DNA from: an uncultured Rhodospirillaceae bacterium
GTDB lineage: Bacteria > Pseudomonadota > Alphaproteobacteria > Rhodospirillales > UBA2165
Length of the DNA stretch: 64,000 nucleotides
Assembly (NCBI GenBank): GCA_913020445.1
Contig: CAJWAR010000024.1
Coordinates: forward strand, 1-64,000
Direction: 5' to 3'
Part shown: piece by piece, positions 16,195 to 24,995 of the stretch
How the letters are laid out: each line of letters begins with the position of its first letter
Numbering within the stretch: position 1 is the first letter of the stretch
The notes under the pieces: model-generated
What the model saw: only the letters and a program-made list of their open reading frames with translations
Databases searched by the model: none
Told to the model about the DNA's origin: nothing
Program-made: the position numbers and the translations under genes

Positions 16195-19100
16195 ATGCCG
16201 CAACTTGTAGTTTCCGCGATTGAAAATTTTGCTTTGCTTTTGGTGTTGGCTTTTGCCGTCGCTAACTTGCTGTCGCCTGCCAAAAAAATATCAAAATTAG
16301 GTGCTCAAATCGCCGTTGGTGTTCTGTTTGGCTTGGCCTCAACAGTATCCATGAGCATACCCGTTATTTTTACTGACGGTATCATTTATGACTCCCGCGC
16401 TGTTTTGATCACCCTAGCCGGGCCTTTTGGCGGCATATTCTCACCACTCATTGTTGGTATTATAACTGGAGCTTTCCGGCTATATCTTGGTGGAATCGGT
16501 GCGACTGTCGACGTGGCATCGCTCGTGATCCCAATCCTTTTTGGTATGTTCTTGGTACGGTATCCGCTTGGTGATGATCGCAAGCTTCGTTTTAGCAAAC
16601 TAGCGTTATGTGGAATTGTCGTGGGTGTAGTGAGCGCGCCGACCGCACTTTTGTTGCCGGATAAAAAACTTGGGTTGGAACTACTACAATCACTTATTTT
16701 GACGCTGCCCTTTATCTTAATGTGTGCGTTTCCTATTGCCGACCTGATTTTGAATATGCAGATCTGGTATCGAAAAGCTGAGGCATCTCTTCAACAAAGT
16801 GAGGAGGCGCTCAAGGATGCCCAAAAAATGGGACACTTCGGGAACTGGGAATTGGATGTCCAAACACAGAAATCAATTTGGTCGGATGAAGTCTACCGGC
16901 TTTTTGAGCGGGAACCGGCGCTTGGCCCGCCGGTGTTTGAAGAAATTGTGAAGTACTTCCGGTTGGAAAGTCGGGAACGCCTGACCAATCAGGTGGATCA
17001 AGCCATTAAATACGGCCAAGAGTATGAAGACGACTATTCGCTTACCTTACCTAGCGGCCGGAACGTTCATTATTTCGCTACTATTAGAACGATCAAAGAT
17101 GATACCGGGAAGGTTATGAAACTTGTCGGTACAATTCAGGATATTACCGAGCGGAAAAATGCCGAAGAAAATTTGAGAATGATCGAAGAACAACGCCGGG
17201 CGTTGTTTAAATCTATTCCAGTGCCGATCTATTGTTGGCGTCAAATCGAAGATGATTTCGAACTCTTCGACTACAATGAAGCCGCACTGGTTATGACGGA
17301 TGGTAAGATCACAGATTATTTAGGGCTCAGATATTCCGTCGTTTACGCGGCGCGGCCGGATCTACAGGAGGATATTAAACGGTGTTTTGCTTTTAAGGAA
17401 ACCATCACCAAAGAGAACCGCCATAATTTTGTCACCACCGGAAGGATGCAAGATCAAATAATAACATTTGTCTACTGTCCACCAGATGTTGTTATGGTTA
17501 TGGCAGAAGATGTGACCGACAAATTAAAGACATCTCTGGATTTAGAATTGAGTGAGCAGCGTTTCAGAGATTTTGCAAAAACTGCAGCCGATGATTTATG
17601 GGAAACAAATGCGGAGCATCGGTTTACCTATTTTTCGTCAGATTTCTCTGAAGAATTCTCCCCCATGCTTGGTCAAATTAGATGGGAAACGGACGGAATC
17701 GATGGGCAAAATCCTGCCTGGGAAGTGCACCGGCAAGATTTGGAGGCCCGCCGTCCATTCCGGGATTTTAGATACACGCGTGTAGACATTAACGGCCGCC
17801 GCCGATTTCTACGCATTAATGGCATCCCGATTTTTGATGAAAATGGAGAATTTGAAGGTTATCGCGGTACTACATTTGATGAAACGGATGAAATTGAGGC
17901 TCGTGAAGCGGCACGTAGTGCGCAAGAAAGTTTTGGCGAAGCCATGGAAAATATTTCTGATGGTATTCTGCTTTGGGGTGCCGATGGGCATTTGATAATG
18001 CGGAATTCGAGATTTCTTGAAATGTATCCCGATATGGCTGATGCGACTAGGCCAGGTACTAGTAGTAAGGCCTTTTTATATTGGTTGGCCGAGCGTGGAT
18101 ATTCTCAAACTGATGAACATGGTGTTAAGTATGAGTTAGGCCAGGGATTTAATTTTAACTCCGTTATCGAACGCGTGACCGATGATGGAAGACTGTATCG
18201 GATCCGGCGTGAAGTGCTCGCTAATGGGCAGGCTATCGTATTCCATACCGATGTCACTGAACAGAAGCATCGGGAAGAACAACTACATCACGCGCTAAAA
18301 ATGGAAGCGGTAGGCCAGTTAACCGGTGGAATAGCGCATGACTTTAATAATATCTTATCGGCGGTTCTGGGAAACTTGGAATTATTGCAACAAAAATTGT
18401 CTGCCGATCAAAATCTTTTGAAGCATATAAGCAGATCGAAAGTATCGGTGCTTAGAGGTGCCGAACTTACGCGAAGACTATTGGCTTTTTCTCGCAAGCA
18501 AAATCTCGATCCAAAGCCTGTTTATCTAAATGAATTGATTGCTGGTATGTATGATTTACTGACGCGTTCTTTGGGCGAACATATTGCGGTTGAGAATTTT
18601 AGCGCCGAAGATTTGTGGTCGGTTAGGGTTGATATCAACCAAATGGAAAATGCTATTCTTAATCTGTCGATTAATGCTCGTGATGCGATGCTTGCGGGTG
18701 GTGATCTTACTATCGAATGTGAGAATTTATCGGCAGCCGAATTTGCCAAACTTAATTTGGCGGATGCCGTGAGTGGCGAATATGTATGCATCAAGATTAG
18801 TGATACTGGTCACGGGATATCGCCAGATAATTTGGAACGGGTTTTTGAGCCTTTCTTTACGACGAAAGATGTTGGCCGCGGCAGTGGGCTCGGCCTGAGT
18901 ATGGTGTATGGATTTGTTACTCAGTCAGGTGGCTGGTTAAAAATTGAAAGCATGCCTGTCGAAGGGACCAGGGTATATTTGTATCTGCCAAAATATGAGG
19001 GTGTGGTGCCGCGGCAGGCAAGTGTAGAAAGCGGTCAAAATCTATTTATGGGGCATGGTGAAAATGTCCTGGTGGTGGAAGATGATCCCGACGTTCGAGA

Positions 19101-19431
19101 AATGACAATTAGCATGTTGAGCAGGCTGGGTTATATACCATACGATTGTGGCAACGGTCAGCGGCTAATGAAAATGAAAGCCGATGATATCCGCAAGTTT
19201 GATATGTTGCTCAGCGATGTCGTGCTGCCGAACGGGATTTCTGGTCCCATCATTGCGCAACATGCAAAAGAACAAGCGCCAAAAATCAAAGTTATTTTGA
19301 TGACGGGCTATGCTGATCGCAGTGAATTGCTTGACGAGAATGAAAATGCGTTATTCCAGGTCATTGGCAAGCCATTCCAGGTTGACGAATTTTCGCGGAT
19401 CTTGAGCGATACGTTACATCACGGTGAGTAA
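16195..19431 (+). CDS. membrane hybrid histidine kinase (5TM-LYT, PAS repeats, receiver)
   Basis: A 1078-residue sensor kinase. Residues 1-190 form five or six helices with the 5TMR-LYT hallmark (DSRAVLITLAGPFGGIFSPL, then AFRLYLGG). Several PAS domains follow (about 210-320, 330-440, 450-570, 580-690), the first with FGNWELDVQT. The kinase core has His715 in IAHDFNNILS, an N box, Asp870 in DTGHGIS and a G box GRGSGLGLSMVYG. The C-terminal receiver has Asp963 in VVEDDPD and phospho-acceptor Asp1008 in LLSDVVLPNG. The core resembles CckA-type hybrids. It is downstream of bacteriohemerythrin, so oxygen or redox input is possible. Confidence 0.94.
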   Translation: MPQLVVSAIENFALLLVLAFAVANLLSPAKKISKLGAQIAVGVLFGLASTVSMSIPVIFTDGIIYDSRAVLITLAGPFGGIFSPLIVGIITGAFRLYLGGIGATVDVASLVIPILFGMFLVRYPLGDDRKLRFSKLALCGIVVGVVSAPTALLLPDKKLGLELLQSLILTLPFILMCAFPIADLILNMQIWYRKAEASLQQSEEALKDAQKMGHFGNWELDVQTQKSIWSDEVYRLFEREPALGPPVFEEIVKYFRLESRERLTNQVDQAIKYGQEYEDDYSLTLPSGRNVHYFATIRTIKDDTGKVMKLVGTIQDITERKNAEENLRMIEEQRRALFKSIPVPIYCWRQIEDDFELFDYNEAALVMTDGKITDYLGLRYSVVYAARPDLQEDIKRCFAFKETITKENRHNFVTTGRMQDQIITFVYCPPDVVMVMAEDVTDKLKTSLDLELSEQRFRDFAKTAADDLWETNAEHRFTYFSSDFSEEFSPMLGQIRWETDGIDGQNPAWEVHRQDLEARRPFRDFRYTRVDINGRRRFLRINGIPIFDENGEFEGYRGTTFDETDEIEAREAARSAQESFGEAMENISDGILLWGADGHLIMRNSRFLEMYPDMADATRPGTSSKAFLYWLAERGYSQTDEHGVKYELGQGFNFNSVIERVTDDGRLYRIRREVLANGQAIVFHTDVTEQKHREEQLHHALKMEAVGQLTGGIAHDFNNILSAVLGNLELLQQKLSADQNLLKHISRSKVSVLRGAELTRRLLAFSRKQNLDPKPVYLNELIAGMYDLLTRSLGEHIAVENFSAEDLWSVRVDINQMENAILNLSINARDAMLAGGDLTIECENLSAAEFAKLNLADAVSGEYVCIKISDTGHGISPDNLERVFEPFFTTKDVGRGSGLGLSMVYGFVTQSGGWLKIESMPVEGTRVYLYLPKYEGVVPRQASVESGQNLFMGHGENVLVVEDDPDVREMTISMLSRLGYIPYDCGNGQRLMKMKADDIRKFDMLLSDVVLPNGISGPIIAQHAKEQAPKIKVILMTGYADRSELLDENENALFQVIGKPFQVDEFSRILSDTLHHGE

Positions 19432-19498
19432 CCGGTAAAACCGCAAGCCGACTGGACATTGCTGTAATCTAAATTAAATATATCTAGAGGGAGCTTTA

Positions 19499-20176
19499 AT
19501 GGGCGTTTTAGAAACATTGACCTTAGCGCTGGGTGCCTCGTGGGCAAGTGGGCTTAATTTATACGCTACCGCTGCCGTGCTTGGAATTTTAGATCTGCTT
19601 GGCGTTATTTCTTTGCCGGCCAACTTACAAGTCTTATCCAGTCCGTGGGTCTTGGGTATTGCCGTGTTCATGTACGCCGTTGAATTTTTCGCCGACAAAA
19701 TACCGGGCGTTGATTCAATCTGGGATGCCATCCAAACCTTCATCCGCATTCCGGCCGGCGCGATGATGGCGGCCGGCGCCGTCGGTGGCCTCGATACCGG
19801 AATGGGTTCAGAAATTCAAACTGTGCTCGCTTTGCTATTAGGTGGCTCGATTGCGGCTGGCGCGCATATCACCAAAGCCGGCTCGCGAGCAATTATAAAT
19901 ACGTCGCCCGAACCTGCCAGTAATTGGGCAGCATCTATTTTTGAAGATGTTTTAGTCTTCGTTGGTATTTCACTTGCTGTCTTCAAGCCAATGATTTTTA
20001 TTGCTGTGTTTGGTATTTTTGTCATCTTTGCGATTTGGCTGTTGCCGAAAATTTGGCGCGGCATTCGCGGTGTTTTTTCCCGCGTGCAGCATCCTGTTGA
20101 AACTGTGCGCGGTGGCCGGGAAGGTGCGATTACGCTATCGCTCGGCGACAATCCCACTAGCGAACAGCACCGCTAA
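19499..20176 (+). CDS. DUF4126 membrane protein
   Basis: A 225-residue inner-membrane protein. The start LALGASWASGLNLYATAAVLG and the segment YAVEFFADKIPGVDSIWDAI are hallmarks of DUF4126. About six hydrophobic segments follow, with a basic cytoplasmic tail. Function of the family is unknown. GAGGGAG lies seven bases before the ATG. It is 67 bp after the hybrid kinase gene in the same direction, so they may share a transcript. Confidence 0.88.
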   Translation: MGVLETLTLALGASWASGLNLYATAAVLGILDLLGVISLPANLQVLSSPWVLGIAVFMYAVEFFADKIPGVDSIWDAIQTFIRIPAGAMMAAGAVGGLDTGMGSEIQTVLALLLGGSIAAGAHITKAGSRAIINTSPEPASNWAASIFEDVLVFVGISLAVFKPMIFIAVFGIFVIFAIWLLPKIWRGIRGVFSRVQHPVETVRGGREGAITLSLGDNPTSEQHR

Positions 20177-20253
20177 AAATTAGCTCGTTCATTCATTTTT
20201 TATAAATACATTCGGCCTAAAGTGATACATCGCTATCCATAGGAGGCCGCAGA

Positions 20254-20466
20254 ATGCGCTACTCAGTTAGATACGAATGTGCTGATAAAAACTGGATTGT
20301 CACCGATAGTGCCAATGCCGATCAGGTGATGGGCGTGCATATGTCGAAAACAGATGCCTATCGTCAAGCCTATGCTGAGCAGGAACGGTGGCGGAAGTTT
20401 GATCCGGTTGCCAAACATTTAGCTAGAATTCGCAAAGTAATGCCCCAGACCCTTGTGGTCGGCTAA
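20254..20466 (+). CDS. hypothetical protein
   Basis: A 70-residue soluble protein that I cannot place. It starts MRYSVRYECADKNWIVTDSA and has a basic, helical C-terminal half (AYAEQERWRKFDPVAKHLAR). AGGAGG lies nine or ten bases before the ATG, which supports it as a real gene. Its last codons and stop lie in a 25-bp tandem duplication, so the present stop may be recent. Confidence 0.75.
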   Translation: MRYSVRYECADKNWIVTDSANADQVMGVHMSKTDAYRQAYAEQERWRKFDPVAKHLARIRKVMPQTLVVG

Positions 20467-20489
20467 CAACGAGACCCTTGTGGTCGGCT
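20447..20489. repeat. tandem duplication over the 3' end of the 70-residue gene
   Basis: An 18-bp sequence (agacccttgtggtcggct) is present at 20447-20464 and again at 20472-20489, an offset of 25 bp. The first copy carries the last codons of the small gene; the second is untranslated. It looks like slippage. Confidence 0.8.
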
Positions 20490-20496
20490 TATAAAA

Positions 20497-20519
20497 GGGG
20501 CCACAATATATGCGGCCTC
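20497..20519 (-). terminator. probable terminator of the NIPSNAP gene
   Basis: ggggcc (20497-20502) pairs with ggcctc (20514-20519), one G-U pair, 11-nt loop. On the minus strand it is followed by CTTTTATAA, a short T run, about 30 bp after the NIPSNAP stop. Weak but well placed between convergent genes. Confidence 0.5.
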
Positions 20520-20547
20520 GAAAAATTCAAAAAATATGTGGCGTGAA

Positions 20548-21171
20548 CTACTGCATCGGTGAAAACGGTGCGGGTAGCAATATTTTATTTTCCTGCGAGA
20601 AATAAGGTAGTTCACCATCACCGCTTTTAGGCGGCCAGATACCTTTTTCAGCAGCTTTAGTTCGAACTTGGTGGCGCTGTTTAAGATCTTGATATGGCCA
20701 GAGATGAACTATTTTGAGAGCCGATCCGATATCAACGCTAAAGACGGCGCTGAGCGGTGACAGTTCTGTGCGCTCTTCTAAAGTCGTCAACCACCGTTCC
20801 TGGGTGCTGGGAATTGAGGCTGGATAACAGGAATAACTCCGCATTTCATAGAACGGCCCATGATTACCTGGCGTGAGCTCGGGCGAAAAAGACCACGGGT
20901 TCATAATCTCAATGTGCTGGTGTTTGATAAATTTACCAATATTTGGCGGCCAGTTGCCCGCCTCGACGGCTTCGGCGCGAATTTCCTGGCGTTGTTTGAC
21001 ATCTTCATACGGCCAAATATGAATGATCTGATTAAGCGGGCCAATTTCGGTGTAAAAGAAGGCTGCAAGTTCAGAAAACTCTTTACGTTTTTCATAGGCT
21101 TCGCCAAAACGCTTTAGGACTTCTGGTACGGAACCCGGTACGAGATCATAGGTTCGAAATTCATAGATCAT
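20548..21171 (-). CDS. NIPSNAP family protein, two domains
   Basis: A 207-residue protein made of two NIPSNAP (dimeric alpha/beta-barrel) domains. The first runs MIYEFRTYDLVPGSVPEVLK to HIWPYEDVKQRQEIRAEA; the second repeats the pattern from FYEMRSYSCYPASIPSTQER to HLWPYQDLKQRHQVRTKA. The internal likeness shows a duplication that would make a single-chain pseudo-dimer. No catalytic role is established for the family in bacteria. GGGGG lies five to seven bases before the ATG at 21171. Confidence 0.9.
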   Translation of the reverse strand: MIYEFRTYDLVPGSVPEVLKRFGEAYEKRKEFSELAAFFYTEIGPLNQIIHIWPYEDVKQRQEIRAEAVEAGNWPPNIGKFIKHQHIEIMNPWSFSPELTPGNHGPFYEMRSYSCYPASIPSTQERWLTTLEERTELSPLSAVFSVDIGSALKIVHLWPYQDLKQRHQVRTKAAEKGIWPPKSGDGELPYFSQENKILLPAPFSPMQ

Positions 21172-21383
21172 TTAGACCCCCAAAATTTTGATGCTGAGAT
21201 TATATGATGATTTTCGGCTGTTTCTGATACTTAGCAATAGCGGGCAGTCAGCGGTTTGAAAAGACCCTAGTCCCAAAATTTCGCACACGGTTGGCTGTCG
21301 TAGTTTGTCTAGACATCTACCGGCGACAGTGCGAGAACTAATTGGCGGGAAATAATTCATAATTCAGTGAAAGTGGCTAGACG

Positions 21384-22118
21384 GTGAGGTTTTTAACAAT
21401 AATTGGGCTTAGCGTAACCATTGCGCTGGCGGCAGGATCAAGTGAAGCTGGGACCGGCGGCGGCATCTATGATATGTCGCAGCTGCTCAAGCAACCTCAT
21501 CCTTTTGCCGCGGCGCAGTCCGCCCCCCGGCCGTTTGCTGACGGGCGCACGGTGCGGCCGCCGGCAAATCCGCAATCCGATGCACCGCCGGCGCCGGTCA
21601 GAACACCAGCCAATCTCCAGCCTTTAAGCGTGGCGCCAAATTCAAGTGGTGGCGATATCATTTCCGAAATACGGATTGGTGCGCTGCTCCACGACTTTGG
21701 TCCGTTTAGCCATCGCAAAGAAGATGGTTATGACGGTAACCTCGAAATCCTGTTTAAATCGCCGGCAGCTTTAGAAAAAATTTGGGCTCCCCGTCCGCAT
21801 GCCGGACTTTCGATCAACTCTGCCAGCGATACCAATCAAGCCTATCTTGGTTTGACCTGGGAATGGGAATTTTTGGGCAACGCGTTTTTTAATTTCTCTT
21901 TGGGTGGGGCCTATCATGATGGCTACAAAAGAACCGACCTGACCGATAAAAAATCCCTCGGCTGCAGAATATTGTTTAGAGAGTCACTTGATATCGGTTT
22001 TCGCATAAACAACGTACATGGCGTGATGTTCCACCTTGATCATATTTCGAACGCAAAATTGTGTTCAACCAATGAGGGCCTCGAATCTTTCGGTATCCGC
22101 TACGGCTACAAATTTTAA
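21384..22118 (+). CDS. PagL-type lipid A 3-O-deacylase (acyloxyacyl hydrolase family)
   Basis: A 244-residue exported protein with a GTG start and signal peptide (FLTIIGLSVTIALAAGSSEA). Residues about 40-95 are a Pro/Ala-rich linker. The remainder is an outer-membrane beta-barrel of the PagL family, which removes the 3-O acyl chain of lipid A. The active-site pattern is present: His220-x-Ser222 in LDHISN and Glu234, 12 residues after the Ser as in PagL, within NEGLESFG. It ends in Phe, as outer-membrane barrels do. The Pro-rich extension is not part of classical PagL. Its stop overlaps the convergent MATE gene by four bases. Confidence 0.85.
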   Translation: MRFLTIIGLSVTIALAAGSSEAGTGGGIYDMSQLLKQPHPFAAAQSAPRPFADGRTVRPPANPQSDAPPAPVRTPANLQPLSVAPNSSGGDIISEIRIGALLHDFGPFSHRKEDGYDGNLEILFKSPAALEKIWAPRPHAGLSINSASDTNQAYLGLTWEWEFLGNAFFNFSLGGAYHDGYKRTDLTDKKSLGCRILFRESLDIGFRINNVHGVMFHLDHISNAKLCSTNEGLESFGIRYGYKF

Positions 22119-23455
22119 TTCAGACTTCGTTCAATTCGCGGATAGGCCAAGCCGAGCGTGACGCCGCGGGCGACCATGAAAAGCGTTAGGGCAAACCACA
22201 GGCCGTGATAGCCGTACTCGGCTTTTAGCACAAATATCGCGGCGATAAATATCACGAGCGAAATAATCATCCCATTACGCATTTCAGCGGAGCGGGTGGC
22301 GCCGATAAAAATGCCATCGAGCATGTAAGGCCAGACAGCGACTAGCGGCAAAATGATAAGCCAATTTAACGCGTCTTTCGCGGCAATTCGAACATCTTCC
22401 AGGTCGGTCAGTAAATCGATGATGAGTGGTCCGAAGAGCCAATAGACAATGGCAAAGCCAAGCGAGACGATGAGAGCCCAAAGCGTCGACATCTTAACAG
22501 CTTCCCTGAACGTGAAATGATCCTTTGCCCCTAATGCACTACCGACCAACGCTTCTGCAGCTTGAGCAAAACCATCTAAGCCAAAGGCCATAAAATGCAT
22601 GAATTGAAGCAGCACGGCATTGGCGGCTAAGAGTGCGTCACCGAACTTCGCGGCTTGAGCGGTAAAAAAGGAAAAGGCAAAAATGAGGCAAAAGGTACGG
22701 ATAAATATATCCGTGTTAACGCCGATCATGCGGCGCAGTTTTGCTAGATCAAAGATATCCGTTTTTTCCCCGGACTTATCGATTTTTCGAATCTGCCCGC
22801 GATAGAGAAAAAGGCCGAGGATTACAGCGCTAATTTCGGCAATTACAGTTGCGAAGGCGACGCCTTCTACTCCCCAGCCAAAGCCGATTACAAAGACCAA
22901 ATCCAAGATGATATTGAGACAGTTCATCCAGACTTGAAGAACAAGGGTCAGGCGCGTGTTATGAATGCCGATGAACCAGCCAATGAGGCAATAATTGACC
23001 AGCACTGCAGGCGCGCTCCAAATGCGGATTTGAAAATAGGTTCGGGCAAGATTTTCGACCGTTTCGCTGGCCTCGAATAAATGCAGGGAAAAATTTATGA
23101 TCGGATATTGCAGCGCCCAAAGCATTAGCCCGATAGCGGTGCCAAGCAGAGCCGCGCGTTGAAAATTGGCGCGTACCTCGCTGGCTTGGCTGGCGCCAAA
23201 AGCTTGCGCGGTTAATCCGGTCGTGCCCATACGCAAAAAACCAAATCCCCAATAAATGAAATGGATAATGGTGGCGCCGACTGCAACGGCACCCAGAAAA
23301 TGCGCGTGCTCCAGATGGCCCATAACCGCGGTATCAACAGCACCCAACAGCGGCACTGAAAGATTGGCGACGATAATCGGCAACGCTAAGCGGAATACAT
23401 GCCGATGGCGTTCGATTGGACTAGTACCGGCTGAAAAAAGATTATTATTTGGCAA
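22115..23455 (-). CDS. MATE family efflux transporter
   Basis: A 446-residue, twelve-helix antiporter. HRHVFRLALPIIVANLSVPL, LGAVDTAVMGHLEHAHFLGA and TGLTAQAFGASQASEV are typical of the DinF-like MATE branch, which exports drugs or metabolites against Na+ or H+. The start is a TTG at 23455 with AGGGAA seven bases upstream. It converges on the PagL-like gene and is divergent from the dehalogenase-like gene. Confidence 0.92.
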   Translation of the reverse strand: MPNNNLFSAGTSPIERHRHVFRLALPIIVANLSVPLLGAVDTAVMGHLEHAHFLGAVAVGATIIHFIYWGFGFLRMGTTGLTAQAFGASQASEVRANFQRAALLGTAIGLMLWALQYPIINFSLHLFEASETVENLARTYFQIRIWSAPAVLVNYCLIGWFIGIHNTRLTLVLQVWMNCLNIILDLVFVIGFGWGVEGVAFATVIAEISAVILGLFLYRGQIRKIDKSGEKTDIFDLAKLRRMIGVNTDIFIRTFCLIFAFSFFTAQAAKFGDALLAANAVLLQFMHFMAFGLDGFAQAAEALVGSALGAKDHFTFREAVKMSTLWALIVSLGFAIVYWLFGPLIIDLLTDLEDVRIAAKDALNWLIILPLVAVWPYMLDGIFIGATRSAEMRNGMIISLVIFIAAIFVLKAEYGYHGLWFALTLFMVARGVTLGLAYPRIERSLN

Positions 23456-23547
23456 TTGGTAATTCCCTGAACTAAGATTTGTAAAGTAACCGAGGGGACG
23501 GATTTGTCGAGCATTTGCATTGGATTTGCAGGCGCTATGGGAGGAAC

Positions 23548-24435
23548 ATGGTCAGCATCAACTCACAAATGAAATACCAAAAACAGTTTGTCACCATCCA
23601 AGGCAAAACGATGGCTTATGTCGATACCGGCGGCTCAGGCGATCCGCTGGTTTTCTTTCATGGCAATATCACATCATCCTATATGTGGCGAAATGTTATC
23701 CCGCATGTTGAGGATCAAGTGCGCTGCATTGCAATTGATAATATTGGCCAAGGTGATTCAGAGAAGCTATCTGACAGCGGTCCCGATTCCTACCGTCTGG
23801 CAGAGCATCAAAATTATATCGATGACTTTATGTCAACGCTCGGAATTGAAGAAAATGTCACTCTGATGATGCATGATTGGGGCGTGCAATTGGGTCTCAC
23901 CTGGGCGCGCTATCATCCCGATGCGATGAAAGCCATCGCCTTCACTCAAGGTGTTATGGGAGATTTTAAATGGACCAATTGGCCGCCGGAAGTCGCCGAG
24001 TTGATGCGAAAGTTTCGCTCAGGTGAGGGTGATGATTTGGTGCTCAAAGAGAATTTCTTTGTCGAGAAAATATTGCCGGCGATGGTGATCCGGGAATTGC
24101 CGAAAGAAGTCTGGGATGAATACCGGCGTCCTTATAAAGAACCGGGCGAGGGCCGCCGGCCGACGCTGACCTGGCCACGCGAAATCCCGGTTGAAGGAGA
24201 GCCGGCAGACGTTCTTAAAATTATTGACGACAATAATGCCTGGATGGCGGCGAGTGATCTGCCAAAACTCTTTATCCATTGTGAGCCCGAGACGGTTTTA
24301 AAGGACGATATTCTGGATCACGTCCGCACCTTCCCCAATCAGCAGGAAGTGACGGTCAAAGGTTTGCACTATGTCCATGAAGACAGCCCCCACGAAATCG
24401 GTGAGGCCTTGGCAGAATGGTATCGGGGGTTATGA
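23548..24435 (+). CDS. haloalkane dehalogenase-like alpha/beta hydrolase
   Basis: A 295-residue alpha/beta hydrolase of the haloalkane dehalogenase group. Asn40 in HGNITSSYMWRN and Trp111 next to nucleophile Asp110 in HDWG are the halide-binding pair, and His274 in GLHYVHEDSP is the triad base. The third member is unclear: 24 residues after Asp110, where DhaA and LinB have Glu, this protein has Gln134, so the acid may lie elsewhere, perhaps at the EPET after LFIHC. The start at 23548 has GGGAGGA five bases upstream. Substrate unknown; epoxide hydrolases and luciferases share the fold. Confidence 0.85.
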   Translation: MVSINSQMKYQKQFVTIQGKTMAYVDTGGSGDPLVFFHGNITSSYMWRNVIPHVEDQVRCIAIDNIGQGDSEKLSDSGPDSYRLAEHQNYIDDFMSTLGIEENVTLMMHDWGVQLGLTWARYHPDAMKAIAFTQGVMGDFKWTNWPPEVAELMRKFRSGEGDDLVLKENFFVEKILPAMVIRELPKEVWDEYRRPYKEPGEGRRPTLTWPREIPVEGEPADVLKIIDDNNAWMAASDLPKLFIHCEPETVLKDDILDHVRTFPNQQEVTVKGLHYVHEDSPHEIGEALAEWYRGL

Positions 24436-24467
24436 TTAATTATGCCCGGATGCGCGAAGGCATTAAT

Positions 24468-24566
24468 CTAAAAACCGCTCATGAATGTCGCCAGGGGCGA
24501 GCCCATAAGATCCGCCAGCAGGAATCCGGTGATGAAGCCCATCAGGTGTTGCATGAAAGTTTTCAT
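24468..24566 (-). CDS. possible 32-residue membrane peptide
   Basis: A 33-codon frame starts at an ATG that overlaps the stop of the upstream zinc-motif gene as TGATG, the classical form of translational coupling. The product is one hydrophobic helix (HLMGFITGFLLADLMGSPLA) with a single Lys near its N-terminus. It has no ribosome site of its own. Coupling plus membrane character make it plausible; its shortness keeps confidence low. Confidence 0.42.
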   Translation of the reverse strand: MKTFMQHLMGFITGFLLADLMGSPLATFMSGF

Positions 24567-24841
24567 CAGAGAATATCTTTGGCGCCACGCATGGCATTCA
24601 CTTTGCATACACATGCAGTCTCGCCCCCGGGCCGATTTATATAAGGCGTGCCGCAATGCATACAGTGCTTGCGACGATCCTCTTTACGCCGGTCTTTTAC
24701 CCGGCGATTAAGGCCTGTACGAAGATTGGCGCCGAGCTGTTTGGCGGTAACGCGGCGGTCATAACCGCTTCTGCGGTTGTGATCGATGTCTCTATTCTGT
24801 GTTACGCGCCTTTCAATGTAATCATTCCCGATGTAATTCAT
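24566..24841 (-). CDS. small Arg-rich protein with a CxxC...CxC motif
   Basis: A 91-residue protein rich in Arg and Asp (NRRSGYDRR, RVKDRRKEDRRKH), followed by CMHCGTPYINRPGGETACVC, a likely zinc site. Such RR/DRR-rich small proteins occur in Proteobacteria, but I know no function for them. GGGAG lies about eight bases before the ATG. Plus-strand frames opposite it are poorer. Its stop overlaps the start of a 32-residue membrane peptide, so the two may work as a pair. Confidence 0.7.
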   Translation of the reverse strand: MNYIGNDYIERRVTQNRDIDHNRRSGYDRRVTAKQLGANLRTGLNRRVKDRRKEDRRKHCMHCGTPYINRPGGETACVCKVNAMRGAKDIL

Positions 24842-24995
24842 GGCATTCTCCCACGAAAGTTAACAGAATGCGCTCCTCGATCACATGTTTGCATTATTGC
24901 AGATGGAGATGCATAAAGCAGTGCTCACGATCACACCGCTTATTTTTCGCAGAAAACTGCTAATATTTTATAAATAAACGAAAAAAAAGGCCTCA

